NCBI GenBank assembly: GCA_025966295.1
Contig: JAOPVD010000245.1
Coordinates: forward strand, 1 to 20,403
Reading direction: 5' to 3'
Origin: Frankiales bacterium
Lineage (GTDB): Bacteria > Actinomycetota > Actinomycetes > Mycobacteriales > SCTD01
DNA: 20,403 nt
Shown here: piece by piece, positions 1-7,283 of the stretch
Layout of the letters: each line of letters opens with the position of its first letter
Position numbering within the stretch: position 1 is the first letter of the stretch
The notes under the pieces: generated by a model
Told to the model about the DNA's origin: nothing
Databases searched by the model: none
The model's input: the letters and a program-made list of their open reading frames with translations, nothing else
Position numbers and translations under genes: made by a program

Positions 1-963
1 GCGCGGAGCCATGGCCGCGCGCAGCGCCGCGAGCCGGTCGGCCCGGCGGGCCGCCTGCACCGCGGCCAGCAGGTCCGGGTTCCGGCCGCCGAGCAGCATC
101 TGGCGCACCAGGCCGAGCGGCCGCTCCGGAGCCTCCCGCCAGGACGGGTCGGTCACGTCGGTCACGGCATCGCCACGGTCTCCCATGGCGTCGACGAAGC
201 GCTCGAACCCGGCCCACCACGACCCCCCGCCGTCCTGGCTGCGGAGCACCGTGAGCAGCTCGCGGCCGGTGTGCGCCTCGAACACCGGCGTGAGGCCGGC
301 GTCCCGGGCGGCCGTGCTCAGCAGCCACAGCCCCTGGTCGGTGCGCTGGACGCTGGTGTCACCGGACGCCAGCAGTTGTGGCACGTCCTCGTCCGGGATG
401 CCGACCGCGGCGCACACCGTCCGGAAGGACTGCAGGACGCCGAGCAGCCGGTACATCACGTCGAAGTGGGTCCGCCAGGCCCGCGCGAACAGCACGTTCG
501 CCTCCTCGAACCGCCTGCCGAGGGTGGGCAGGTCGTGCGCCGCACCGATCCGCCGCCGGAGTGATCGGAAGGCCTCCTCCTGCGCGGCGGCCTCCTGCCT
601 CCACAGGGCGAGGAACCGATCGGGGTAGGAGGCGATCTCGGCGGAGGACGCGGCAGCCCGCTGGGCCACCTCGTCCGCGTCCAGCACCGGCAGACCTGTC
701 GTGTAGACGTGCGGTCCGACGAGGCGGCTGACCAGCCCGCGGCCGGTCGGGACGGGCACCGACTCGGCCGCCTCCTGGCTGGAGCGGTTCACGACCGCCA
801 GCAGCTCGTGCCCGAGCGGCACGATGCCGCGGGGGTAGTGGAAGTCCAGCCGCCAGCGCAGCTGCGCGTCCTCGGGCCGGAACAGACCGAGCAGGTCGGA
901 GGGCTCGGCCACCGACGCGCCCTCGACGAAGCCGGGGAACGGCGCGCCCGGAGGGAGCTCCAC
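1..963 (-). CDS. PEP-utilising-enzyme-like protein (partial, 3' end outside window)
   Basis: Reading the minus strand from a GTG at 963 gives 321 uninterrupted codons up to the window edge. The start follows GGAGGGAGG by four bases. The N-terminal part has the pattern RWRLDFHYPRGIVPLG, and near residues 273-285 it has DPSWREAPERPLG after an FxxxxGDR segment. From memory these resemble the helical linker of PEP synthase-like phosphotransferases, such as the large subunit of phenylphosphate synthase and the rifampin phosphotransferase group. The swivelling domain with its phosphorylated histidine would lie beyond the window, so the key catalytic residue cannot be seen. The gene starts 60 bases after the stop of the IclR gene at 1024-1761 on the same strand, so the two are probably co-transcribed. 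Family assignment is by recalled pattern only; a protein of other function cannot be excluded. That the frame is coding is much surer than its name. Confidence 0.55.
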   Translation of the reverse strand, partial: MELPPGAPFPGFVEGASVAEPSDLLGLFRPEDAQLRWRLDFHYPRGIVPLGHELLAVVNRSSQEAAESVPVPTGRGLVSRLVGPHVYTTGLPVLDADEVAQRAAASSAEIASYPDRFLALWRQEAAAQEEAFRSLRRRIGAAHDLPTLGRRFEEANVLFARAWRTHFDVMYRLLGVLQSFRTVCAAVGIPDEDVPQLLASGDTSVQRTDQGLWLLSTAARDAGLTPVFEAHTGRELLTVLRSQDGGGSWWAGFERFVDAMGDRGDAVTDVTDPSWREAPERPLGLVRQMLLGGRNPDLLAAVQAARRADRLAALRAAMAPR

Positions 964-1023
964 CGCGCCTCCCTCCGAAGCGTCCGACCGGAGCGTAGGT
1001 CCGCCGCGTCGCGAACGGGTCCC

Positions 1024-1761
1024 TCAGGCGAGGTGCGACTCCCGCAGCACCCGGGACAACGCGAGGGCCGCGGTCCGCACCGCGGGCGCCGTCCGTTCGC
1101 TGTGCAGCATCGGGAGCCGCCCGGTCACGGACAGGGCGGCGACGGCGCGCCCGTCGGCACCGAACACCGGGCTCGCCGTGCAGGCGAAGTTCACCGCGGA
1201 CTCCTCGTGGTCGTGCGCCGTGCCCGAGCTGCGCGCGTCCTCGAGCTGCCGGTACAGCGCCTCCGGCGACGTGATCGTGTACGGCGTCCGCCGCACCAGC
1301 CCACGCGCGACCACCGCGGCGACGGTCTCCGGGCTGGCGTGCGCGAGTAGCGCCTTGCCGACACCCGTGCAGTACGCCGGCATGCGGCCACCGACCCGGG
1401 AGGGCAGGCGCGGCGTCTGGTGCCCACCGAGGATCTCCAGGTAGACCACCTCGAGGCCGTCGAGCACGGCGAGGTGCACGGTCTGCCGGGTGACTTCCCG
1501 CAGGTCCTCCATGAACGGCAGGGCGGCGTCGCGCAGCGTCCGCTGCCGCGGGACCAGCTGGCCGAGCTCGAACAGCCGGATGCCCAGGCGTACCCAGCCG
1601 TCCTGGCGCTCCACGAGCCCGGCCTGCTCGAGCTCGGCGAGCAGCCGGTGGACCGTGGACTTCGGCAGCCCGGACCGGGCGGTGAGCTCGGCGAGGGACA
1701 GCTCGACGTGGTCGGGCGTGAAGGACGAGAGGACCCGGGCAACCCGGGCCACCACCGTCAT
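1024..1761 (-). CDS. IclR-family transcriptional regulator
   Basis: A 245-residue protein of normal IclR length. The N-terminal winged helix-turn-helix contains LSLAELTARSGLPKSTVHRLL at about residues 21-41. The rest is the effector-binding domain, recognised by VGGRMPAYCTGVGKALLA and by the SAVNFACTASPVFGADGRAVAALSV stretch that ends the ligand fold. Such proteins usually bind an aromatic compound or pathway intermediate and act as activator or repressor of neighbouring catabolic genes. It is divergent from a second IclR gene and faces the inverted repeat at 1773-1791. I chose the ATG at 1761 because it leaves that repeat outside the coding sequence and fits the usual IclR N-terminus. In-frame ATGs at 1794, 1803 and 1860 are possible, and no start has a strong ribosome site. 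Downstream lies the PEP-utilising-like gene. The inducer cannot be read from the sequence. Confidence 0.9.
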   Translation of the reverse strand: MTVVARVARVLSSFTPDHVELSLAELTARSGLPKSTVHRLLAELEQAGLVERQDGWVRLGIRLFELGQLVPRQRTLRDAALPFMEDLREVTRQTVHLAVLDGLEVVYLEILGGHQTPRLPSRVGGRMPAYCTGVGKALLAHASPETVAAVVARGLVRRTPYTITSPEALYRQLEDARSSGTAHDHEESAVNFACTASPVFGADGRAVAALSVTGRLPMLHSERTAPAVRTAALALSRVLRESHLA

Positions 1762-1773
1762 CGGTTCGGCACC

Positions 1774-1790
1774 GTTCCGCTGAGTGGAAC
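1774..1790. promoter_or_regulatory. Putative IclR operator 1 (divergent IclR promoter)
   Basis: An inverted repeat, CGTTCC-N7-GGAACG (1773-1791), lies in the 97-bp gap between the two divergent IclR genes. The 17-bp core GTTCCGCTGAGTGGAAC shares GTTCCGC and GGAAC at identical spacing with two other sites in the window. IclR-type regulators bind short inverted repeats of this kind, so auto- or cross-regulation of the two genes is inferred. Binding by either regulator is not shown. Confidence 0.65.
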
Positions 1791-1858
1791 GCATGGCTTC
1801 CATGTTGCGGGCGCGGCACGGCACTGTCCAGGGGCCAGCAGCACCGTCCGGAGGTGGC

Positions 1859-2635
1859 ATGCCCGCGGGTCAGCCCGAACAGCGCAAGCCGGTCGAGGGT
1901 GGGCTCCAGTCCGTGCTCACCGCCCTCGACGTGCTCGACTGCTTCGCGCACGAGGAGGAGCTCGGCATCTCCGACGTGGCCCGCCGCATCGGCGTCGCCA
2001 AGAGCACCGCCCACCGGCTGCTGACCACCCTGTGCGCGCGCGGCATGGCGGAGCAGAACCCGGAGACCGGGCGCTACCGGCTCGGGATGAAGTTGTTCGC
2101 GCTGGGCCAGCTGGCCGCCAACCGCTCGCAGATGCACAAGATCGCGCTGCCGCTGCTCGCCGACCTGAAGGAGCGGACCGGCGCCACCATCCACCTCGCC
2201 ATTCCCGACGGCGTCGAGATGCTCTACGTGGAACGGCTCGAGACCTTCCGCGAGATGGCGCTGATGTCGGCGGTCCCGCGGCGCGTCGCCGCCCACGCCA
2301 CCAGCTCCGGCAAGTGCGTGGCCGCCTTCGACGAGGTGTTCGCTAACGCCCGGCTGACGGCCGGGTTGCCGCCGGAGACCCAGCGGACGCTGGGGTCGGC
2401 CCGCGACTACCGCGCGGCGCTGCTGCAGATCCGGCAGCGCGGCTACGCCGTCAGCATCGACGAGGCGGTCGTCGGTCTGACGTCGGTGGCGGCGCCGGTG
2501 TTCGACCGGGCCGGCAAGGCCTGCGCCGCCATCTCCATCGTCGGTCCGACGCCGCGCATCCTGGCCAACGTCGGTGGCCCGGCGCGGCTCGTCCAGAGCG
2601 CGGCCACCGTGCTGGCCCGTCAGCTCTGCCGCTGA
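1859..2635 (+). CDS. IclR-family transcriptional regulator
   Basis: A 258-residue IclR regulator. The helix-turn-helix lies at about residues 35-56 (LGISDVARRIGVAKSTAHRLL). The C-terminal effector domain is recognisable by SAVPRRVAAHATSSGKCVAAF and by GYAVSIDEAVVGLTSVAAPVF. The ATG at 1859 is preceded by GGAGG with a four-base gap, which favours it over a GTG at 1784 and an ATG at 1793 in the same frame; those would place operator 1 inside the gene. It is divergent from the other IclR gene and points towards the hydrolase and hydroxylase genes. A second copy of the inverted repeat begins six bases after its stop codon. It is the best positional candidate for the pathway-specific regulator of phenol degradation, but which of the two IclR proteins controls the operon cannot be decided here. 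Confidence 0.92.
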   Translation: MPAGQPEQRKPVEGGLQSVLTALDVLDCFAHEEELGISDVARRIGVAKSTAHRLLTTLCARGMAEQNPETGRYRLGMKLFALGQLAANRSQMHKIALPLLADLKERTGATIHLAIPDGVEMLYVERLETFREMALMSAVPRRVAAHATSSGKCVAAFDEVFANARLTAGLPPETQRTLGSARDYRAALLQIRQRGYAVSIDEAVVGLTSVAAPVFDRAGKACAAISIVGPTPRILANVGGPARLVQSAATVLARQLCR

Positions 2636-2641
2636 ACCGGC

Positions 2642-2658
2642 GTTCCGCGGTCGGGAAC
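2642..2658. promoter_or_regulatory. Putative IclR operator 2 (hydrolase promoter)
   Basis: The longest of three matching elements, with 8-bp arms GGCGTTCC-N7-GGAACGCC at 2639-2661 and core GTTCCGCGGTCGGGAAC. It lies six bases after the IclR stop codon and about 83 bases before the hydrolase start. That places a promoter for the hydrolase gene, separate from read-through of the IclR gene, in the 106-bp gap. Confidence 0.65.
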
Positions 2659-2741
2659 GCCCGCCCCTCCTGGCCCCCCGCGCCGCGACGCTGAACGGGT
2701 CGGCAGCGGTGCCTGCGGCTGCCCCGAGCGTGGAGGACGAC

Positions 2742-3581
2742 ATGAGCGGTGCGGAGCGCCCGGAGATCGGCAAGCTGGTCGACGCCGGTGGCCTCAAGAC
2801 CAACTACCTGGAAGCCGGCGAGGGCCCGGCGGTGGTGCTCGTCCATGGGTCGGGACCGGGCGTGACGGGCTACGCGAACTGGCGCCTCACCATGCCGGAC
2901 CTGGCGCAGCGCTTCCGGGTGATCGTCCCCGACATGGTCGGGTTCGGCTACACCGAGCGGCCGGCGGACCTGCGCTGCGACGTCGACACCTGGGCCGACC
3001 AGGTCGTGGGACTCCTCGACGCGCTGGGCCTGGAGCGCGCCTCGGTCGTCGGCAACAGCTTCGGCGGCGCGATCGCGCTGCGCGTAGCGGCGCGCTATCC
3101 CGACCGGGTCGAGAAGCTCGCGCTGATGGGCAGCGTCGGGGTGCCGTTCCCGCTCACCCCGGGGCTGGACGCGGTGTGGGGCTATGAGCCGTCGGTGCAG
3201 AACATGCGGCGGATCATGGACATGTTCGCGTTCGACCGCGGCCTGATCACCGACGAGCTCGCCGAGCTGCGCTACCGGGCCAGCACCGAGCCGGGCTTCC
3301 AGGAGTCCTACGCTGCCCTGTTCCCCGCGCCCCGGCAGCGCTGGGTGGACGCGATGGTCACCCCCGACGAGCAGATCCGGGCGCTGCCGCACGAGACGCT
3401 CATCGTGCACGGCCGCGAGGACCAGATCATCCCGCTGGCCACCTCGCTGCGGCTGCTGGAGCTGATCGACCGGGCGCAGCTGCACGTGTTCGGGCACTGC
3501 GGGCACTGGACCCAGATCGAGTGGAGCGCGCAGTTCAACCGCGTCCTCGGCGACTTCCTCAGCGACTTCTCCAGGGACTGA
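2742..3581 (+). CDS. dmpD: 2-hydroxymuconic semialdehyde hydrolase (alpha/beta hydrolase, DmpD type)
   Basis: This enzyme would hydrolyse the C-C bond of the ring-cleavage product (2-hydroxymuconic semialdehyde or its alkyl homologues) to 2-hydroxypenta-2,4-dienoate and a carboxylic acid. The 279-residue length fits DmpD/XylF enzymes. Visible features are the oxyanion HGSGPG at 35-40, the nucleophile elbow GNSFGG with Ser106, Asp227 in HGREDQ, and His255 in GHCGHW, forming a full Ser-Asp-His triad. The ATG at 2742 has GGAGG five bases upstream. The open frame continues upstream to 2574, but that would cover the operator. The gene stands outside the main operon under its own operator copy. Assignment to the meta-cleavage hydrolase group is strong; preference for aldehyde versus ketone ring-cleavage products is not visible. 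Confidence 0.9.
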   Translation: MSGAERPEIGKLVDAGGLKTNYLEAGEGPAVVLVHGSGPGVTGYANWRLTMPDLAQRFRVIVPDMVGFGYTERPADLRCDVDTWADQVVGLLDALGLERASVVGNSFGGAIALRVAARYPDRVEKLALMGSVGVPFPLTPGLDAVWGYEPSVQNMRRIMDMFAFDRGLITDELAELRYRASTEPGFQESYAALFPAPRQRWVDAMVTPDEQIRALPHETLIVHGREDQIIPLATSLRLLELIDRAQLHVFGHCGHWTQIEWSAQFNRVLGDFLSDFSRD

Positions 3582-3585
3582 GCCG

Positions 3586-3981
3586 ATGACCCCCTTCATG
3601 GTCCGCATCGCGGAGCTGGTCGGCAGCCCGGAGGCCGGCGCCGTGCCCAGCACCAGGCCGAGCGCGCCGCAGCCCGTGGGCGTCGGGGCGGACCGGCACG
3701 TCGCGGTCCGCAGCCTGGCCGAGCAGCTGGTCTGCGAGGCCAACGCCGTGCTGCCACCCGGGCCCCGGCTGACCCTCGCCGACGAGGTCGTCGACGGCCG
3801 GCTGGACTTCACCCTGGCCTACGGCAGCAGCCGGGCCCGGGTCTCGACCGCCTTCAGCGGCGGCCGGTCCTACGCGCAGCTGCTGCGTGAGGACGCCTCC
3901 GGCGAGGACCCCGTCGAGCTCGAGGACGCGGACGCCCTGCCCGACCTGATCGTCCGGCTGCTGGTCGACGCCCGGCCCTGA
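3586..3981 (+). CDS. Hypothetical protein, 131 aa, between hydrolase and phenol hydroxylase
   Basis: The ATG lies four bases after the hydrolase stop, so the two are probably one transcript. I do not recognise a family. The first 40 residues are rich in Pro, Ala and Gly and look disordered. Residues about 38-131 look folded, with a probable helix (VRSLAEQLVCEANAVL), a beta-like stretch (LDFTLAYGSSRARVSTAFSGG) and an acidic C-terminal helix (DADALPDLIVRLLVDA). There is no signal peptide, membrane segment or cysteine motif; a single Cys lies at 50. The main operon lacks a DmpK/P0-like assembly subunit, which in dmp operons sits immediately upstream of P1. This protein occupies a similar position but shows no sequence similarity that I can see. 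An accessory role in hydroxylase assembly is therefore only a positional guess. A second in-frame ATG lies at 3598. Confidence 0.7.
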   Translation: MTPFMVRIAELVGSPEAGAVPSTRPSAPQPVGVGADRHVAVRSLAEQLVCEANAVLPPGPRLTLADEVVDGRLDFTLAYGSSRARVSTAFSGGRSYAQLLREDASGEDPVELEDADALPDLIVRLLVDARP

Positions 3982-4000
3982 CGAGTTCCTTTGAAAAGGC

Positions 4001-4017
4001 GTTCCGCACGGCGGAAC
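4001..4017. promoter_or_regulatory. Putative IclR operator 3 (phenol hydroxylase operon promoter)
   Basis: The core GTTCCGCACGGCGGAAC repeats the GTTCCGC-N5-GGAAC pattern of the two upstream sites. The flanks give GGcGTTCC/GGAACaCC with one mismatch. It sits in the 98-bp gap between the 131-residue protein and the TTG start of hydroxylase P1, where the promoter of the 10.8-kb catabolic operon should be. No convincing -10/-35 pair was identified around it. Confidence 0.68.
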
Positions 4018-4079
4018 ACCACTGCTACCGCCCTGTGACCGGCACCACAGTCGAGGTCAGACCCACCGAGGAGGCCCTC

Positions 4080-5105
4080 TTGCAGTACGAACTGCGCACC
4101 CAGGTCGTCGAACCCCAACGCTCCACCTTCAGCTACCTCGAGAAGCGCCTGGGCGACAAGCCCGCGACGCGCTACGAGGAAGGCAGCATCGGCATCCAGC
4201 CGAAGGAGAACTTCCACTACCGCCCGCTGTGGGCTCCCGACCACGAGATCTACGGCGCCGACTGGAGCGCCGTCCGGCTGTCCGACCCGGACGACTTCCG
4301 CGACCCCCGGCACTACTACTACGCGCCGTACGTCGCGAACCGCGCCGAGTTGCACGACGCGTTCGGCAAGACGCTGGACTACCTGGAGCAGCGCGGGCTC
4401 CTCATGCGGCTCCCGGACGACTGGCGCAGCCTGCTCGCCGAGGTGGTGCTGCCCCTGCGGCACTACGAGAGCGGCGCCCAGCTGCTCACCGTTCTGGGGT
4501 CGCGCTTCGCCGAGGGCAGCACCGTCTCGCAGTGCTGCACCTACGCGGCCTTCGACCGCGTCGGCAACGCCCAGCTGCTGAGCCGCGTCGGCATCGTCCT
4601 GGCCGACGGCTCGGACGAGCTGCTGAAAGCCGCCAAGCAGTCGTGGAGGGACGACGAGGGGCTGCAGGGCCTGCGTCGCCTGGTCGAGGAACTGCTGCTC
4701 GAACCCGACTGGGCGGTGAGCCTGCTCGCCCTGGACCTGCTGGACCGGGCCGTATACGCGGTGGTCTACCGGCACCTCGACGAGGCCGCGCTGCTGGGCG
4801 GCGCCGGCGCCTACAGCCTGGTCGTCCAGCACCTCAGCTCCTGGTTCGCCGACCAGCGCCGCTGGCTCGACGCCCTGTACCAGGCCTGGCTGTCCGACCC
4901 CGCGCACGCGGAGGCCAACCGGGCGCTGCTGGCCCAGGTCGTCGCGACCCGGCTCCCGCAGGTGCAGGAGGCGGTCACGCAGCTCGCCCGCGGCATCGAC
5001 GCGCGGGTCGGGGCGGGTGCGGTGGGAGCGGCCGACGCCGCCCTGGCCGCCCTCCGGGAGGAGCTGGCGGCACAGGGCCTGCTCGGGACGGAGGCCACGG
5101 CATGA
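4080..5105 (+). CDS. dmpL: Phenol hydroxylase component P1 (beta oxygenase subunit)
   Basis: This is the non-iron beta subunit of the soluble diiron hydroxylase; it packs against the P3 subunit in the (alpha-beta-gamma)2 oxygenase. The N-terminal region has the DmpL pattern: YLEKRLGDKPATRYEEGS, then ENFHYRPLWAPDHEIYG and DPRHYYYAPYV. The ferritin-like helices follow. With the TTG at 4080 it is 341 residues, close to the family length. That TTG is preceded by GAGGAGG at 4068-4074 with a five-base gap, whereas the upstream in-frame GTG at 4035 has no ribosome site. It is the first gene of the main operon, downstream of operator 3, and its stop overlaps the P2 start (ATGA). Homology to other diiron monooxygenase beta subunits is expected, but the neighbours point to the phenol hydroxylase subgroup. 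Confidence 0.92.
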   Translation: MQYELRTQVVEPQRSTFSYLEKRLGDKPATRYEEGSIGIQPKENFHYRPLWAPDHEIYGADWSAVRLSDPDDFRDPRHYYYAPYVANRAELHDAFGKTLDYLEQRGLLMRLPDDWRSLLAEVVLPLRHYESGAQLLTVLGSRFAEGSTVSQCCTYAAFDRVGNAQLLSRVGIVLADGSDELLKAAKQSWRDDEGLQGLRRLVEELLLEPDWAVSLLALDLLDRAVYAVVYRHLDEAALLGGAGAYSLVVQHLSSWFADQRRWLDALYQAWLSDPAHAEANRALLAQVVATRLPQVQEAVTQLARGIDARVGAGAVGAADAALAALREELAAQGLLGTEATA

Positions 5106-5401
5106 GCACTCCCACCACCCCCGCGAAGGTCCGCATGGTCGGCCTGGACCTGCAGGAGAACGACGACAGCCGGGCCATCGTGGAGGCCATCGAGGAGGAC
5201 AACGAGGGCGTTGCCGTCAGCCGCATGCCCGGCCTGGTCCGAGTCCAGTGCCCTCAGCGGCTCGTCATCAACCAGGCCAGCGTGGAACGCCACCTCGGCC
5301 GTCCCTGGGAGACGCAGGAGTTCCAGCTCTCGATCGTCTCCTACTTCGGCCACATCAACGACTGGGACGACGACCAGGTCGTCGTCGCCTGGGACCACTG
5401 A
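5102..5401 (+). CDS. dmpM: Phenol hydroxylase component P2 (effector/coupling protein)
   Basis: A 99-residue cofactor-free effector protein that binds the oxygenase and couples electron transfer to substrate hydroxylation. Family features are the N-terminal VRMVGLDLQENDDSRAIVEAI segment, the central MPGLVRVQCPQRLVINQASVE stretch, and the acidic tail DWDDDQVVVAW, which resembles the DmpM ending. It is about ten residues longer at the N-terminus than Pseudomonas DmpM. The ATG overlaps the P1 stop in ATGA and follows GGAGG by seven bases, so translational coupling is likely. Its position between P1 and P3 matches the dmp order. Confidence 0.92.
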   Translation: MSTPTTPAKVRMVGLDLQENDDSRAIVEAIEEDNEGVAVSRMPGLVRVQCPQRLVINQASVERHLGRPWETQEFQLSIVSYFGHINDWDDDQVVVAWDH

Positions 5402-5414
5402 GGAGCCCTGACCG

Positions 5415-6962
5415 ATGTCCAACGCCCGCAAGCTGTCCATGAAGAACCGTTACTCGGCCCTCACCCGCGACCTGGACTGGACGCCGACCTACGTCGACCC
5501 CAAGGCCGTCTTCCCCTTCACGTCCTTCGAGGGCATCAAGATCCACGACTGGTCGAAGTGGGAGGACCCGTTCCGGCTCACCGTGGACTCCTACTACAAG
5601 TACCAGGCGGAGAAGGACAAGCGCCTGTACGCCGTGCTCGACGGGTTCGCGCAGAGCCAGGGCCACCTGTCGCTGACCGACGCGCGCTACCTCAACGCGA
5701 TGAAGCTGTTCATCCAGGGCGTCACGCCGCTGGAGTACGCCGCGCACCGGCACTTCGCCTTCCTGTCGCGGTACTACGACGGGCCCGGCCCGCGCTTCGC
5801 CGCGCAGTGCCAGTCCGTCGACGAGCTGCGGCACACGCAGACCGAGGTGCACACGCTGTCGAACTACAACAAGTACTACGGCGGCATGCACAACTGGCCG
5901 GAGCAGTTCGACCGCGTCTGGTACCTGTCGGTCCCCAAGTCCTACTTCGAGGACGCGATGTCGGCGGGGCCGTTCGAGTTCCTCATCGCCATCTCGTTCT
6001 CGTTCGAGTACCTGCTCACGAACCTGCTGTTCGTACCGTTCATGAGCGGCGCCAGCTTCAACGGCGACCTGCCGACCATGACCTTCGGCTTCTCCGCGCA
6101 GAGCGACGAGAGCCGACACATGACGCTGGGCCTGGAGGCCATCAAGTTCCTGCTCGAGCAGGACGAGGCGAACGTGCCCATCGTGCAGGCCTGGATCGAC
6201 AAGTGGTTCTGGCGGGGCTACCGGCTGGTGGCGCTCATCGCGCAGATGCTCGACTACATGCTCCCCCGCAAGGTGATGAGCTGGAAAGAGTCGTTCGAGC
6301 TCTACTTCGAGGAGCAGATGCTCGGTGGGCTGTTCCCGGACCTCGAGTTCTACGGCATCACCAAGCCGCGTCACGTCGAGCAGGCCATCGGGGAGAAGGA
6401 CCTGCTGAGCCACCAGGTGTACTGGGCGCTCTACCAGTTCAGCTTCGCCGCCGGCTTCACCACGACCGTGCCGGAGGACGACCACCTCGACTGGCTGTCG
6501 GCGAACTACCCCGACACGTTCGACAAGTACTTCCGCCCGCTGTGGGACAAGGCGAAGAAGGTGCAGGACGAGGGCGGCCGGGTCTTCTTCCGCGGCCTGC
6601 CGCAGCTGTGCCAGGTGTGCCAGATCCCGATGCTGTTCACCGAACCCGGCGACCCCATGCGGCTGGCGCAGCGCCAGGTCGTGCACAACGGCGAGCGCTA
6701 CGACTTCTGCTCCGACGGCTGCCAGTGGATCTTCGAGCGGGAGCCCGAGAAGTACGTGCAGGCCTGGCTGCCGGTGCACCAGATCTACCAGGGCAATTGC
6801 GGCGGCCCGAGCGTGCCCGAGGTCCTCGCCTGGTACGGCCTGCAGGACGGTGACGCCGGTGAGTACGCCGGGTCGGTGGACCAGCAGAACTGGGAGCGGT
6901 GGCACGACCACGCAGGGAAGGCCGACGTGGAGGCGCCGGTCGAGGCGGAGGTGAGGGCATGA
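5415..6962 (+). CDS. dmpN: Phenol hydroxylase component P3 (diiron catalytic alpha subunit)
   Basis: The catalytic subunit that inserts one oxygen atom from O2 into phenol to give catechol. At 515 residues it is almost the length of Pseudomonas DmpN and is very similar throughout by eye. The carboxylate-bridged diiron ligands are all present: Glu107 (PLEY), Glu137 and His140 (DELRH), Glu198 (FEYL), Glu232 and His235 (DESRH). The C-terminal part carries a YHS-type metal motif with Cys399, Cys402, Cys432 and Cys436, followed by the characteristic AWLPVHQIYQGNC. The start is ATG at 5415, 13 bases after the P2 stop. The stop overlaps the P4 start in ATGA. No damage is seen, so an active enzyme is expected. 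The exact substrate range (phenol, cresols, possibly benzene or toluene) cannot be fixed from sequence alone. Confidence 0.96.
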   Translation: MSNARKLSMKNRYSALTRDLDWTPTYVDPKAVFPFTSFEGIKIHDWSKWEDPFRLTVDSYYKYQAEKDKRLYAVLDGFAQSQGHLSLTDARYLNAMKLFIQGVTPLEYAAHRHFAFLSRYYDGPGPRFAAQCQSVDELRHTQTEVHTLSNYNKYYGGMHNWPEQFDRVWYLSVPKSYFEDAMSAGPFEFLIAISFSFEYLLTNLLFVPFMSGASFNGDLPTMTFGFSAQSDESRHMTLGLEAIKFLLEQDEANVPIVQAWIDKWFWRGYRLVALIAQMLDYMLPRKVMSWKESFELYFEEQMLGGLFPDLEFYGITKPRHVEQAIGEKDLLSHQVYWALYQFSFAAGFTTTVPEDDHLDWLSANYPDTFDKYFRPLWDKAKKVQDEGGRVFFRGLPQLCQVCQIPMLFTEPGDPMRLAQRQVVHNGERYDFCSDGCQWIFEREPEKYVQAWLPVHQIYQGNCGGPSVPEVLAWYGLQDGDAGEYAGSVDQQNWERWHDHAGKADVEAPVEAEVRA

Positions 6963-7279
6963 GCGTCAAGGCGATCGGCAGCTACGACTTCCCGTCGCGT
7001 TCGCGGCAGGAGCTCTACGGCGACGACCAGCTGGTCCACGTCTGGTGGCGCAACAACCCGTTCATGTCCGCGGCCGGCACCTTCCGGGCACCGAAGGCGA
7101 TGCCGTGGTCGGACTTCCGGGCGGCGCTACTGGACCCGTGGGCAGGCACCGACCCGGACTTCGACCCGGCCGCACCGGGGAGCTGGACGCTCGACGGCCA
7201 GCCCATCACGCCGACCGACGACCAGACGCTCGAGCAGCTCGGGGTCGGCCACAAGAGCCTGATCTCGTTCGCGGCCTGA
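6959..7279 (+). CDS. dmpO: Phenol hydroxylase component P4 (gamma oxygenase subunit)
   Basis: The small third subunit of the oxygenase, 106 residues against roughly 119 in Pseudomonas DmpO. Recognisable parts are the N-terminal SIGSYDF-like opening (VKAIGSYDFPSRSRQE), the LVHVWWRNNPF strand, APKAMPWSDF, and the conserved ending GVGHKSLISF. It starts with ATG overlapping the P3 stop (ATGA), so expression is probably coupled to the catalytic subunit. The shorter C-terminus lacks the Gly-rich tail of the Pseudomonas protein. Confidence 0.9.
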   Translation: MSVKAIGSYDFPSRSRQELYGDDQLVHVWWRNNPFMSAAGTFRAPKAMPWSDFRAALLDPWAGTDPDFDPAAPGSWTLDGQPITPTDDQTLEQLGVGHKSLISFAA

Positions 7280-7283
7280 GCCC

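Noticed and set aside
1858..1860. ATG at 1860 (minus) as the start of the first IclR regulator
   Set aside because: It would overlap the other IclR start and place the shared operator inside the coding region.
359..2803. An 814-codon open frame on the minus strand
   Set aside because: It is a shadow frame: very Arg/Pro/Gly/Ala-rich, and it runs antisense to the second IclR gene and through the first IclR and PEP-like genes in another frame.
3991..3996. TTGAAA as a -35 box before the hydroxylase operon
   Set aside because: No acceptable -10 element at 16-18 bases; may be chance, although close to the operator.
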